The notes beneath the pieces were generated by a model, which was not told the DNA's origin, did no database searches, and saw nothing but the letters and a program-made list of their open reading frames with translations. The position numbers and the translations under genes were made by a program. Below are positions 1 through 10,232 of a DNA stretch of 64,000 bases, one piece after another. This stretch comes from Lobosporangium transversale (lineage: Eukaryota > Mortierellomycota > Mortierellomycetes > Mortierellales > Mortierellaceae), in the NCBI RefSeq assembly GCF_002105155.1, contig NW_019029043.1, positions 151,001-215,000 of the forward strand, read 5' to 3'. Numbering within the stretch: the first letter of the stretch is position 1; every line of letters begins with the position of its first letter.

Positions 1-666
1 TCCTAATCTAGAGGTCATGTCTCCTGTTGAAAATAACCGAGCCATCACCTTGAGGTTCTTGAGATGAGGGCAATACTCCATGATAGGGCCAAGGTAGATG
101 ATGGTACCATCAGGGATACTGTCCAGGTGCAACGTAGTGAGTCCAAGCCCAAAAAAGCCCAAAAGCGGCTGTAATCGTCTCCAGATAACAGACTTTAGCT
201 CAGCGTCGAGAACGAGTGTGCGGATCCTGATAGCTTCAGGAGCTGTTTCTGACAAGGAGATCATAGCATCTTTAAGGGTGGCCCAAGCTGTCTTTTCATA
301 GTTCGCAGGCAACTGCATGATATCGGATTTTGGGAACAATCCTGCCTGGTACACAAGAGTGTAAGCTCCCCGTAAGCTGAGGGCTAACATCTGCTCAGAC
401 TCATATTTTACCTTCTTCTCTTGCGCTTGCTCATTCGGACTGCGATCGAATTGAATGGCCTTGATATGGACTGACCTCTTGAGGAGTGGTTGAGCGACGT
501 TGTACCATCGATGACAGACCAGAGGGACAACCAAACGAAGTGTGGCCAGACCGACGTATTGCAGAATGGACTCCATCACCTCTGGGGGGAGAGTGAGTGA
601 TATGTTACGAGATGTTTGCCTATCAGACACAGGTACAATTTCTTTAGTAGCCTGCCATGAAAACAT
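1..666 (-). CDS. F-box protein, N-terminal part (runs off left edge)
   Basis: An ATG at 666 opens a frame of 222 codons that stays open to base 1, so the 3' end lies outside the window. Residues ~14-50 read as an F-box (LPPEVMESIL, then LVCHRWYNVAQPLLKR). F-box proteins recruit substrates to SCF ubiquitin ligases through Skp1; the target cannot be told. It is clearly paralogous to the full-length gene at 2433-4634: the F-box, the AYTLVYQAGL segment and the LVLDAEL...LLGF segment align in order. No intron is visible in this part. The following leucine-rich pattern (LTTLHLDSIP, CPHLKNLKVM) suggests LRR-type substrate binding. Family call is confident; individual function unknown. Confidence 0.8.
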   Translation of the reverse strand, partial: MFSWQATKEIVPVSDRQTSRNISLTLPPEVMESILQYVGLATLRLVVPLVCHRWYNVAQPLLKRSVHIKAIQFDRSPNEQAQEKKVKYESEQMLALSLRGAYTLVYQAGLFPKSDIMQLPANYEKTAWATLKDAMISLSETAPEAIRIRTLVLDAELKSVIWRRLQPLLGFFGLGLTTLHLDSIPDGTIIYLGPIMEYCPHLKNLKVMARLFSTGDMTSRLG

Positions 667-1040
667 CTTGATAGTGTGATACTTTTTATTTTTATTTTAT
701 TTTTTTTTATTTTTTTGAGTAAATGAGTTGAGATGCAGACGTTAATGAGGAAAAAGTAAATTGGATGATGACAATGAAGGATTCAGGAGAACACTGAGCA
801 CAATGCTGTGTCCGTGCGGTAATGCACAATTGGATTGTATCACGCTTCTTTGTTCGCGCCCAGATCGCTTCAATTGATCTCGAGATAGTCCTATTCCGTC
901 TCAACCACCAAAGATTTTAAACCGGTACAGTAATAGTCCTGAGTTCTAGCTCAGCGCTAAAGCCCCCTCTGTACTCAAATCAAGTAATACAACATCATCA
1001 AACCCGTCATATTCTCGACCCGATGCAACCAAAACATGAA
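667..1040. other. Intergenic, 5' side of the F-box gene
   Basis: AT-rich with a T-rich stretch at about 680-715. It should contain the promoter of the minus-strand F-box gene; no specific element is recognised. Confidence 0.4.
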
Positions 1041-1064
1041 GCTTTGTTTAATCGTGGACAATAG

Positions 1065-1290
1065 GGCCCACATGTGCTTCGTGGTAAAGGTGTACCTCAA
1101 AGCTGCTCAAAGGCCTTCGACTGGCGCCTTGAGGTAGCCAACCAAAAGAGAATGCTGTTGCTCAGTACATCATTGGCTTTATATATCGAGTTGGGAAGAG
1201 GTACCCTAAAGATAATATTGAAGAGAAAGAGAGTGGCTCCAAAAAGCTCTAGGCCAAGCTGGTGTTGACGCGCAGGAAATATTGGGCCGA
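1065..1290 (+). pseudogene. Decayed SEL1-like repeat fragment
   Basis: Three short reading frames in succession give a Sel1-repeat pattern. Frame one (from ~1065) reads RGKGVPQ then KAFDWRLEVANQK. After a -1 shift near 1148 the text reads ENAVAQYIIGFIYRVG, and after another shift near 1243 KALGQAGVDAQ. This matches the consensus in which A..W...AA.QG alternates with AQ..LG..Y..G.GV. Two frameshifts within ~180 bases and no start codon show a relic. SEL1-repeat proteins are solenoid adaptors and form large families in Mucoromycota. No function is expected now. Confidence 0.6.
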
Positions 1291-1299
1291 CTTAACCAC

Positions 1300-2432
1300 T
1301 CGAAGCCCCCCCTCCCCCCCCCCCGGCGGTTCGAGGTGATGTGACATCTTAAGGAAGCTACAAAAAGAAGATCACAAGTCTATAGCGGCACACCATGAAG
1401 CCTTGGCCTTGATGGTCCTGATAATAGTAATCACAGATATATCTGACTGATCTATTACCCAAAAGCCAGTAATCGTCGAAACATTTTTACCTTTCTTGAA
1501 CAATATGTCACACCCGCCTGAACTAGACCACGGAGCAATCTGTCCTTGATGCTACCGAGACAAACATTCGGGATGCATTCGGTTTGAGTGGAACCGGAAG
1601 GAAGCTTTTTGGAATAATATGGAGCTTTTGGTGAGCCAAGACGATTTCTGGTCTCCCAAGAAGCAAGCTATGAAGCCAAGGCAGTGACACCTATGGTATC
1701 CGAGCTCAAAGTGACAAGAAGCGATGTTCTGGATACAAAACGAAAAAAGGGTTACCCCAGAGCAAGACTAATGATCGCCAAAAGAAAAGTAACTAAGAGA
1801 TATCGATTCATTTGAAGCAAATGTAACGAATGCAATGAGTATGAAGTAGAACATTTTATTATGAATAACTCTTGCGATAGTATATCGATCAGTATCATAG
1901 GGAAGAGAGTGTGTACATCTATCTAGAGGAGTAAGAATATCCTATCTCCCCTCCCTGCTCTTTTTTTTTTCTACATTACAACAAATGCCAGATAGTCTAC
2001 TTGCTGAAATGTCTAATGTTCAAGCTGGAAGATTTATTTATTGTATCTTCAATATAGAAGCTTCCCTAATCTAACTTGCAATGATATACTTTTGCTATTT
2101 TGTGTCGCCTGTTAGAAACGGGAGAAGAAAAAATGCTTTATTGGTGACAAGAGACAGATTTCAACGTCGCAAGGAAAAGAGAAAAGGGCCTTTATCACCA
2201 AAATTGCAATAAATATCAGATAGAGGTCAGGATCTCAAAATGGCCCCTAGAGTTTTTTTGATAGGATCTCCATCTGTCAAAAAAAAAAAAAAAAAAAAAA
2301 AAAAACATCCAGTGTGGTGATACGGGTATTGATACTGACTGTGTGCTAAAGCCGCGAATCTCATTTACAGATGTGGATGAATTTTATGGAAGGAGATATT
2401 CTCGCATTCCACAGGAAAATGCGGTAATCATT
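1300..2432. other. Intergenic, no intact gene
   Basis: Contains a C-rich run (about 1306-1323), an A25 homopolymer (about 2281-2305) and short frames (for example around 1555-1687) that may be old coding debris. No gene is supported. Confidence 0.4.
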
Positions 2433-4634
2433 TCATTCTTCCTGCTGATTTGCTCCATTATAGATAACCTCGACTTCAGGTCGGACCTTCTTGATAATGT
2501 CTCGCATATCAGGTCCAAAGCATGGGAGATGAATCGTCTCTAAATCAGGCCATAGACATTCGTTTCTGTTTGCACGTCGTTCTTTAAAGTAATTGAGGAC
2601 ATCCTGTGGTTGACCAAGATGCGTCATATCCACACCGTCGACCACCTCCTCCTCTATGCTCTCAATCTCGTCCTCTCTTTTTTTTTCTTCTTCCTCCCCT
2701 TTCATTACCACTCCAGTATATCCAATAGTGTCTGCACTCAAACACTTCATTGACTCCATGAAGCCCTGCTCTGCCATGCTGATGCTATCATGGATATTGA
2801 CTGGAGTAACGTTAATACTTGCGGTTCCCCACAGTCTTTTAAGTGACTTGGTCATACTGAGTGACCTCTCGTTGCTGTTGTTATCATCGTTATTGAGTCC
2901 GTGTATTAACTTTTGCTTCATCTGTTCTCTTGTATCGTAGTAATAATATCGTTTCATCCAATCAATGTCTTGCTCCTCCGATCTGGTAGTATCCCTAAGA
3001 TGCAAAACCTTCATAGCTCTTAGTCGAGATAATAAACATAAGCTGATAGGCGGCCGAAACCGAATGTTGTTTCTGTGGATGGACAACTCCTCTAGGTAGG
3101 GACACACACGGCTAATATATCCATATATTACTCGAGATTGTTCCTCATAGTTTCTCATTTTATATTCGTCCACTACATCGATCCGTAGGTATAATGTTTT
3201 GAGTCTTCGACATGCCCATACACGATGGCCAACAACAAATTGGTTTCTTGTGTAGTACTCGTCATCGAATATCAGCTGACGTTCTGGCTTGACAGACAAG
3301 GCCTTAGTCACATACAGGATATCCAAAGGAAAGCTAGTGTTTTGAGCCTTAAAATGTTCTAGTAAAGGACATTCACACAAGATCCAGTGCATCCAGTTTC
3401 CAATCTTCCTGTTTGCATTAATCGCACTATTGCTATTGAAGGACTTTCCTGTGATCTCAATCGTCGTGAGTCGGTTCTCTAACCTATGCCTGTCTAAAAG
3501 CACAAAAGCCGAGGCTGACGGTTTCGAAAGCATACAAAAAGTTGAGACGCCCCAATGCTCCACTCTAGGGAACTGTTGAATCGGCGCCACTTCTTCATAC
3601 ATGTTCCCTCTCAAGTAGCTGGACAAAGAGACATGGAGGCTTACGAACTTAGGACAGCATGACGCCAGGAGCTCAAAGAATTGGACTCTTCTCCATTCGA
3701 CAAATAGAAAATTTTGGGCATTGTCTGGGATGAGCCAGTTGTCTGTGAGAGGCTGACAATTGATGATCCGGAGCTCTAGCAGATTAGGGCATGCCTGGAC
3801 AAATACTTCGGTCGCAGTCTGTGATAATACCATGTTGGAAAACGTAGCAGACCTTAGTTTATGATAAAGATTAATGCCAACGCTCGGCCCGTTTATACAA
3901 TTGTCGTCGTCAGCCTCTCCATGCGGCTCTTTCAGTCTAGACATATTTTCTTTTGATGGATCTGATTTAGACATAATGCAGAGCTCTTGAAGATTCGGAC
4001 ATTGCTCCAAAATCTCGTCAACAGGGACGACGGTCGAGTAGGGGATGTTGTACAAATGTATTTTAGAGAGCCTAGGGCGAAGAAAGCCGAGAAGTTGCAC
4101 CAACCTTGACCAAACAGAAACTTCCAGGTCAGCATCCAGAATAAGTTGTTGTATTTTGAGTCCACCAGGAACCGTTTTCGATACTGCTGCTGTGAGTGCA
4201 TTCTTGAGGTAGATCCAGATACAGTCCTCTTCTCCTTGAGCAAGCCTTGGTAAGTAAGGCCTTGCCAATAATCCTGCTTCGTAAACAAGTGTATACGCCG
4301 CCATCAGTTTCTGTTCCAAGTAGTCTTCCTCCTGTTGTTGTCGCTGTTGCTGTCGCCGTTGCTGTCTACGATTTAATTTTTTTCCTTGTACTGTAGTTGG
4401 CAACTTACAGCTCAAATGTATAACTGAAACTATGGCTGTCCTCTTGATAAGTGCTTGGGCAATTTGATGCCATTGACGACAGACCAAAGAAATAGTGAAG
4501 CGAAGATTGCTTTGCGAAACGTATGAAAAAATACGTTCCATGACCTCCGGAGGTAGTGATAATAATCTGCTGTTGTAATTGTGCTTCTTTCTGACCAACT
4601 TAGCTTTGGAGGGACGCCATGGCTTCATTTTCAA
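2433..4634 (-). CDS. F-box/LRR protein, single exon
   Basis: 733 codons without an intron, ATG at 4634. Residues ~26-62 are an F-box (LPPEVMERIF, LVCRQWHQIAQALIKR). A basic/Gln-rich linker follows (~85-100), then a long leucine-rich-repeat-like region (CPNLQELCIM, CPNLLELRII, CPLLEHFKAQ, CPYLEELSIH). The C-terminus has an acidic Glu-rich stretch (~660-675). It probably acts as an SCF substrate receptor; the substrate is unknown. It is a diverged tandem paralog of the partial gene at 1-666 in the same orientation. Such F-box/LRR expansions are common in Mortierella-type genomes. Confidence 0.85.
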   Translation of the reverse strand: MKMKPWRPSKAKLVRKKHNYNSRLLSLPPEVMERIFSYVSQSNLRFTISLVCRQWHQIAQALIKRTAIVSVIHLSCKLPTTVQGKKLNRRQQRRQQQRQQQEEDYLEQKLMAAYTLVYEAGLLARPYLPRLAQGEEDCIWIYLKNALTAAVSKTVPGGLKIQQLILDADLEVSVWSRLVQLLGFLRPRLSKIHLYNIPYSTVVPVDEILEQCPNLQELCIMSKSDPSKENMSRLKEPHGEADDDNCINGPSVGINLYHKLRSATFSNMVLSQTATEVFVQACPNLLELRIINCQPLTDNWLIPDNAQNFLFVEWRRVQFFELLASCCPKFVSLHVSLSSYLRGNMYEEVAPIQQFPRVEHWGVSTFCMLSKPSASAFVLLDRHRLENRLTTIEITGKSFNSNSAINANRKIGNWMHWILCECPLLEHFKAQNTSFPLDILYVTKALSVKPERQLIFDDEYYTRNQFVVGHRVWACRRLKTLYLRIDVVDEYKMRNYEEQSRVIYGYISRVCPYLEELSIHRNNIRFRPPISLCLLSRLRAMKVLHLRDTTRSEEQDIDWMKRYYYYDTREQMKQKLIHGLNNDDNNSNERSLSMTKSLKRLWGTASINVTPVNIHDSISMAEQGFMESMKCLSADTIGYTGVVMKGEEEEKKREDEIESIEEEVVDGVDMTHLGQPQDVLNYFKERRANRNECLWPDLETIHLPCFGPDMRDIIKKVRPEVEVIYNGANQQEE

Positions 4635-5221
4635 CGGAGGAAGGGTGGGGTTTGCGAGTTTGTGGGAGGAAAGTAAGGTAGCAAAGGGGAATTATTTAAA
4701 AACGCAAACATGTCTCATATTGGGGCTGTGATGCGGCGTCTTCATCTGCAGAAGTTCAACTTTAAGCCCCCCTCATTACTTGGTGAATCTACTAGACAAT
4801 TTTGATTTCAAGCTCCGCAGAAACTGTCCTTTCTTGAGGATTTATTAAAAGTAGACATTATAAATGGGTTGGCCTAATACTAGGTTTATTTATTTATTAT
4901 TATTATTATTTTTTTTTTTTTTGATAACAAGGAGCTTCGGGGCCATGGGATTTATTTTCTACACTCTATGAACAAAATGCTCCAGAAACTATAGTCAATA
5001 AACAGCCATTATTGCACAAACGGCCAGAATCGCTGCATCCATGATTTCATAAACCCTGACCGCCGTGGGGTTGCCCTTTTACTAGGATGGAAATAAAGCG
5101 CCACCTTTTTTTTTTTTTTTTTTTTTTAATATCGAGGATCCACAAGGACATGTAAAAGTTATTAAGATGTTAGCTCTGTAAATAGGTTGTCCCACGTCTA
5201 CTGACTGCTCGTTATCGTCCC
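4635..5221. repeat. Intergenic with homopolymers and further retroelement-like tails
   Basis: Promoter side of the F-box gene. A T-run at about 4910-4922 is followed by GATAACAAGGAGC, and a longer T-run at about 5107-5127 is followed further on by CACAAGGACATG. On the minus strand these look like CCTTGTTATC/CCTTGTG followed by poly(A), as in the retroelement tails at 5241 and 5636. No target-site duplication was found for these two, so they are possible older insertions only. Confidence 0.4.
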
Positions 5222-5235
5222 TACTAAGAGTACTG

Positions 5236-5266
<31 letters not shown>

Positions 5267-5617
5267 ATAACAAGGACCCACGAGGTCACATCTGCTGTTC
5301 GTCGTTGTCTCTGGTGAGAGCCAAAGAATTCACCTCTGCTACGTCTGTGCCTCCCAACACAGTTGCGTCCCCTGGCGCGTTTGCTCACAGAGGTGATACC
5401 ATTGTCTCTTTCCCAGTTGACGGTGACTTTGCAGCGTCTGTTCCAGATTTCAGTCCTGCCGAGTTCCTCGATTGACTTGACAAAGCGGCAAACAATGTAC
5501 CTTGAGATCGATGCTGTGGTTCTGAAGATCGTCTTCCATTTTTGTATCAGTTCCTTCGGCACCAAACCGTGGTACAAGTCTTGGACGGTCCAGTGGGTTA
5601 CTAAGAGTACTGAACAA
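5222..5617 (-). mobile_element. 5'-truncated non-LTR (LINE) retroelement with target-site duplication
   Basis: Between direct repeats at 5222-5240 and 5599-5617 (19 bp, one mismatch) lies an antisense insert. On the minus strand it starts at ~5598, encodes an open frame and ends in A26 (plus-strand T26, 5241-5266). The peptide includes HGLVPKELIQKWK, FRTTASISRY and EIWNRRCKVTVNWE, resembling the C-terminal tail of fungal LINE reverse-transcriptase polyproteins. Poly(A), 5' truncation and a ~19 bp target-site duplication together are the hallmark of target-primed reverse transcription. The family assignment is from memory of such tails and less certain than the insertion structure. Confidence 0.7.
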
Positions 5618-5621
5618 ACAG

Positions 5622-5683
5622 ATATGACTCTTGCCTTTTTTTTTTTGACAACAAGGACCCTGAAGACAAATATGATTCTTGCC
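5622..5683 (-). mobile_element. Very short LINE-tail insertion with target-site duplication
   Basis: A T11 tract followed by GACAACAAGGACCC sits between imperfect direct repeats ATATGACTCTTGCC (5622-5635) and ATATGATTCTTGCC (5670-5683). The 3' tail (minus strand GGGTCCTTGTTGTC + A-run) matches the tail of the insert at 5241-5598, so this is an independent insertion of only ~34 bp, extremely 5'-truncated. Confidence 0.6.
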
Positions 5684-5787
5684 GCATCGCCCCTTAATAA
5701 ACCCAAAGAGGTAATATCACGTGCTATCACGTGGATATAACAAATATAAGTAGCTGGTCACGAAAACCGTTCACGTGAACAATATGA

Positions 5788-5859
5788 GCCATTGTAGTAT
5801 AATGGTTAGTATATCTCGTTGTGGCCGAGACGATCCTGGTTCGATTCCAGGCAATGGCA
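5788..5859 (+). tRNA. tRNA-His (GTG)
   Basis: Full cloverleaf. The acceptor stem GCCATTG pairs with CAATGGC (5852-5858), with discriminator A at 5859. The anticodon stem TCTCG/CGAGA encloses loop TTGTGGC with anticodon GTG. The B box GGTTCGATTCC is at 5838-5848. There is no intron. As usual for eukaryotic tRNA-His, G-1 would be added after transcription. T-runs starting at ~5871 would terminate RNA polymerase III. Confidence 0.95.
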
Positions 5860-5870
5860 AAGGAGCTCAT

Positions 5871-5890
5871 TCTTTTTTTTTTAATTTTTT
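5871..5890 (+). terminator. RNA polymerase III T-run terminator
   Basis: A T10 run and a second T7 run begin ~12 bases after the end of the tRNA-His gene, as expected for Pol III termination. Confidence 0.7.
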
Positions 5891-6184
5891 TGCAGTATTT
5901 TCATTCGTTTCAGTGTTTCAGATGAATAACATTGTTCATGCCCTAGAGAACGACGGTTGGTGAATACAAATTATCAATGAACGCCTGACCTTTACAATTT
6001 GAGGGCATTTTAAAAAGAAGTCTGAAATTTAAATTTTTAAAAGCGCGGGGTGAAAAAAAAAAAAAAAAGAGTTCTGAGCATTCTTTTACAACACTACTGA
6101 TAATACATTAAGTATTTTTTTTTTATTATCACTAGATCATTGGTACTTACTATGTACAATATGTAGACAAAAAGTTTTTTTTTT

Positions 6185-6652
6185 TTACGACGTGATCAAG
6201 ATTGAGCAAGTCGACACAACCGTTGAGACTACCAACAAGACTGAGTACACATTCATAGCATCCATCATTCGCCTTCGAAGACTGGTCGTGGTTGTGGCTG
6301 TGGTCGTAGTGGCCGTCATTGACATCTTTGTTCTCGAATGGGTCTTTGACACAAACCCCCATGGTCTCAATCCTGGTCCTGCAGCACTAGGTAGAAAAAG
6401 ACGTCGTTCAGGATATAGCCGATTACAGGCATCGATAAAGTTCCAGGTCACATCACAGTCTGTGTAATTGTTCCTGGCTCGACAACCCGCACAAGTACGC
6501 AATGGCTCGAGATTGTTCTGGACACAGAGACAGTTGTCGACGACAGGATCTCGACCAATTGTAGGGATATCGATTGGGATGTCAAAGTGATTGATATTCT
6601 GACAGAACAAGGACTTGGCAAAGAAGGGAGCGCAAGCAATCGTGCAGGCCAT
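6185..6652 (-). CDS. Small cysteine-rich surface protein, family copy 1
   Basis: 155 codons, ATG at 6652, no intron seen. The N-terminal half has cysteines in the order C-x3-CAP...LFC...IPTIGRDP..DNCLC...NLEPLRTC-x2-C...C, followed by a Thr-rich stretch and a hydrophobic C-terminal tail (YSVLLVVSTVVSTCSIL), suggesting a GPI signal. The spacing matches the protein at 10233-10773, so the two are paralogs on either side of PUF6. Unlike that copy no N-terminal signal peptide is visible. Either an upstream exon was missed beyond the A-rich stretch at 6655-6690, or this copy is truncated. Family unnamed to me; not a recognised CFEM domain. Confidence 0.55.
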   Translation of the reverse strand: MACTIACAPFFAKSLFCQNINHFDIPIDIPTIGRDPVVDNCLCVQNNLEPLRTCAGCRARNNYTDCDVTWNFIDACNRLYPERRLFLPSAAGPGLRPWGFVSKTHSRTKMSMTATTTTATTTTSLRRRMMDAMNVYSVLLVVSTVVSTCSILITS

Positions 6653-7620
6653 CTTTTTTTTTTTTTTATTTTTTTTTATTTTTTTTTCTTTCTTTATGTG
6701 AAGATTATTTCGTTATGTCGCCCTTGTAGTCCAGAGACGTAATTAATGAAGGTTGAATGATTAATTAGGGAAAGCGGTATTAGGGGTTTTTATTTTTTAC
6801 TTTGACGATCAAGGAGACAGAAGAAAAAAAGAAAAGAAAGGCAGGGAGAGAAAAAAAAAAAAGAAAGAGACTTTACTGAATGCAATGCGTATTTATACAC
6901 TAAAAGAAGGAGTTGGGAAGAGAAAGAAGAGAAGTAGAAGAAAATAAAGAAGAAAAAGACTGTCTCAATCTTTGTTCTTCATCCTCATACTGAATAAATT
7001 ACATCTTTTTACATCTTTTTTTTTTTTTCCTTTTCTTGAGTTAAACAAAAAATATCAATGATCACGCTGTAGAAAGAAAAAATAGAATACATGTAAAAAA
7101 GACTCGACGGTCGTTGTAAAATATTTTGACGCGTGATGTTCCATGTTCCCCTATTTCGTTATTTGTTTGTTGAAGACGTAACCGCCACACTTCAGTTACT
7201 CTGGAATGCCCTTTTTTTTTTTTTATTTGTAAATACTTTACATGCACACATGCACCTCTTCCCCCTTTTACTTGATTAAATTTTAGTCTAGTGAAAAAAA
7301 AAAAGATTGTCTATTTGGACTTGGGCCATGGCTCGTGAACAAGGCACAGGCTTAGAGCGGCGTAAATTAAGGCACATTAACATTAACGTACCCAATTGGG
7401 GTTGGGCTGAAGTTGTGGATCATGTGTCCATCGTTCTTGATCCCTGATCAGTCCTTTTTTAATGGCTCCAGGAACAAAACAGCATTTGATTGCATGAATC
7501 TTATCAGTAGACAAACATTCAAACAGTCATCACGTGATATATATAAAACTAGTGTAAAATAAAATGTTGATGTTTATGAGTTTTAAGTGCATGAATCAGC
7601 TGAATAAAAAGTAAGTGTAG

Positions 7621-7645
<25 letters not shown>
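6653..7645. other. Intergenic, A/T- and purine-rich
   Basis: Contains purine-rich tracts (6820-6960) and T-rich runs. It carries the 5' region of the cysteine-rich gene and the 3' flank of PUF6, including a T27 run (about 7621-7647) that abuts the PUF6 stop codon. No gene is seen. Confidence 0.4.
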
Positions 7646-7651
<6 letters not shown>

Positions 7652-9932
7652 GGCAAGGCCTTCCAAGATCAACCGGACAGCCTTGTGCTCTTCGTCAGGT
7701 TTGCCCTTGATCAAGTTCTCCATTTCCTTTTGCAGAGTTATTGAGGATCTCTTCTTGGCCTCTGTCGAAATCAACAGCTTCTTGGTTTCTTCTGCTGTCT
7801 CTGGGTTCTCCAACAAGGCCAAAATAATAAATGCGCTATTACCGCCTTCAAGTACATAGAATCCGATATAGGGGGAGATCTTGGCCAACAATGCTTTAGC
7901 GAAATGTAAACTAGGCTCCGCGAGCGGTGCCTTGTAATCTGACAGGATCAAAGTCTTATAGAGACGATCTGTAGGCATGGTTAATAGTGGATTTGGCTCT
8001 TCAGATGTTGACTCTGCAGGATTTGCTGCTGCTATCTCCAAGAGCGCATTCATAGCAGGGGTCTTATCGCCCACTGCGTGTAACATAGTCTCAAGAACAA
8101 CCTGACTGGACAAAGGCTCGCTTATGAGACTCCTGGCTTTGGTGGCGATCAAAGAGATCAGTGAGGGGGAAATATAGCTGAGTAATTCTGCAGAACGGAC
8201 AGCCGCATCCTTTTTACTGGTATTGGCACGAATAGCATCACCTTTAGCGAGAAGCTCAATGTTCTGAGGGGAGATATACTTTGGTGATCGCCCTGCAAGC
8301 AAGTAAAGAATAACACGACGACCGAATTTATCCTTGGCAATATCTTCCATCTCCTTGATAATCTCTGCCAAAATAGCCTTGCTCATCAACACTGTGTCAT
8401 CAACAACATCAAACATCCTAAGCATGACCATATGGCCGTACTCTTCCTTGCAAATCTTCACAACAAAGGGTTTCATCGTCTTCAGCATCGCTTTACGATC
8501 TTTTGGCGTGGCATACAGTAAGCAGTACATAGCAACCTGTGCACCCTCCTTTGTATGCAGCATCTCAACTGCTTGTTCCTTCATCAAATCCAACATTTCC
8601 TATATATCATGAAATGGTATAAGAATAACCAGTCAACAAAAGTCCTTTCCAATAGCGATAGTCAGAGTAGTGCGTACAAAAAAAAAAAATAAAAAATAAA
8701 AAAATTACCTGAATACCCTTGGCATCAGCATGCTCGAAATATTCAAGCAAACCACGATGTACAATACTGAGTCCGATGGTTCCCTTCTCCAAGCATCCGG
8801 TCAGAGTCTCCATGAGATGCTTCATGATGGTGTCCTTCTTTGCTGGGTTTTGTTCTAGAATCTCTGATAGTGTCTTCTTGTCTCCAGTTTTAAACAAACG
8901 ATACTCAGGTCCATAAAACTCCTGGATCAATGCTGCTCTCTGAGCTGAGTTGGCATAGATTGAATAAGCATCCTCGATGATTGATGAGGCCTCCTTGTGT
9001 TTGATCAATTGACGAACCTTTCCGTAAAACTCTTTGATGATGGCTTCCCTGTATTTTTGGCAGTAGTTGAGGATCTTGATCACAATGAACCGTCCATACA
9101 TGGATTTGGAGAGCGTCAAGTAGTGACCGACCAATTCTCCTGCAATGACATTACGTTGGGCTTCATTTCCATGCTTCAGACAGGATTGAATGATACGCGA
9201 CATGTCGTGCTTGAAAATAAGCTCCTGAACCTTTCCTGTAATCAGTGCCATCATGTCCTTCATTACTGCCTGGCGTTCAGCCTTTGGCAATTCTTTGAGA
9301 CGAAGCTTCTCCCACAGCTTCTTGGCTGGATAGATGAGCTCTGCATTAGGTTTGTGCGATCGACGCTCATCACGGAGTGCCTTCTTTTGAGCATTTGATT
9401 CTTTGCTGGCTAGAAGGGTGGAATTAATAAGAAGAAGTTTGTGTGGTCCGTTTTTATAACGATATCAATGGTGTTGGTTATTGAAGAAGAAAAAAAAAAG
9501 TGGTGAAATGATTCCATTAATCGAATTCAAGGATAGAATGCCAATCGGAATGGATATATACATATATCAATATAAAAAAAGTTTCTTTTTAGTCAGTCTT
9601 TAGCTCCATAAACTTATTAAATTAATGACACATTTGGCTTTTCAGTATTTATCAAGACACATACACAACTTATTCTTCTGGGCAGCTGTTTGGTCAGGCA
9701 CATCAGCGTCCATACTGTGCTCCTCATCATCGTCACGAATAGGCTCTGCTTCCAGCTCACCCTCATCCTCATCTTCATCATAGTCATCGCCATCGTTGTC
9801 TTTTAGATCTTCATCAAGGGCTTTACCAAAGATGGTCTTCTTTGGTGCTGCAGCCTTCGCTTCCTTAGTCGTCTTGACCTTTTTCTGAGGCTTCTCAGCA
9901 GTAAAACCGGTTTTGCGCTTAGCAACAGCCAT
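7646..9932 (-). CDS. PUF6: Pumilio-family protein Puf6/PUM3 (PUF repeats + CPL domain)
   Basis: Three exons: 9665-9932, 8709-9409, 7646-8599 (phases close; 640 residues against ~650 in yeast and human). The N-terminus is basic then strongly acidic (residues ~45-80). Residues ~90-330 hold PUF-type helical repeats, for example ELIFKHDMSRIIQSCLKHG and MYGRFIVIKIL. The last ~290 residues match the CPL region (TKEGAQVAMYCLLYATPKDRK). Puf6/PUM3 is a nucleolar RNA/DNA-binding protein needed for 60S ribosome maturation; in yeast it also represses ASH1 mRNA. The intron-1 donor is GTATGT and the intron-2 acceptor TATAG. The gene lies between two copies of a cysteine-rich surface-protein family. Confidence 0.9.
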
Positions 9933-10232
9933 CGGTATATATATTAATAGAAATAAAGTAAGAGAAATGGAAGAGAAAAAAAAAAGGAGGAAGAGGAAAG
10001 AATGAGCAGTTGGATGAGAATTTGTAGGTGAGTTGATGTATACAAGGTCATTGGGCGGCTCCAAAAGAAAAAAAAAAAAAAAAGTGGCGCATGTCGAATC
10101 TTTGTTGATGTTTTTGAAGCCGTCACAAAAATGGTTTGCCACTAAAAATTCGTGATCAATTTATTATCGATACAAGCTCTATCTAGTGTCTCATTTTGTA
10201 GCAAAAATTTTTTTTAAAGCATTTCCAAGGTT
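9933..10232. other. PUF6 promoter region
   Basis: 300 bases between the PUF6 start and the stop of the next minus-strand gene, with an A-run at about 10068-10083. No specific element is recognised. Confidence 0.4.

Noticed and set aside
6150-6362. His/Asp-rich ORF overlapping the 6-kb cysteine-rich gene
   Set aside because: Shifted frame of the Thr-rich linker; the frame ending in a hydrophobic tail matches the paralog at 10 kb.
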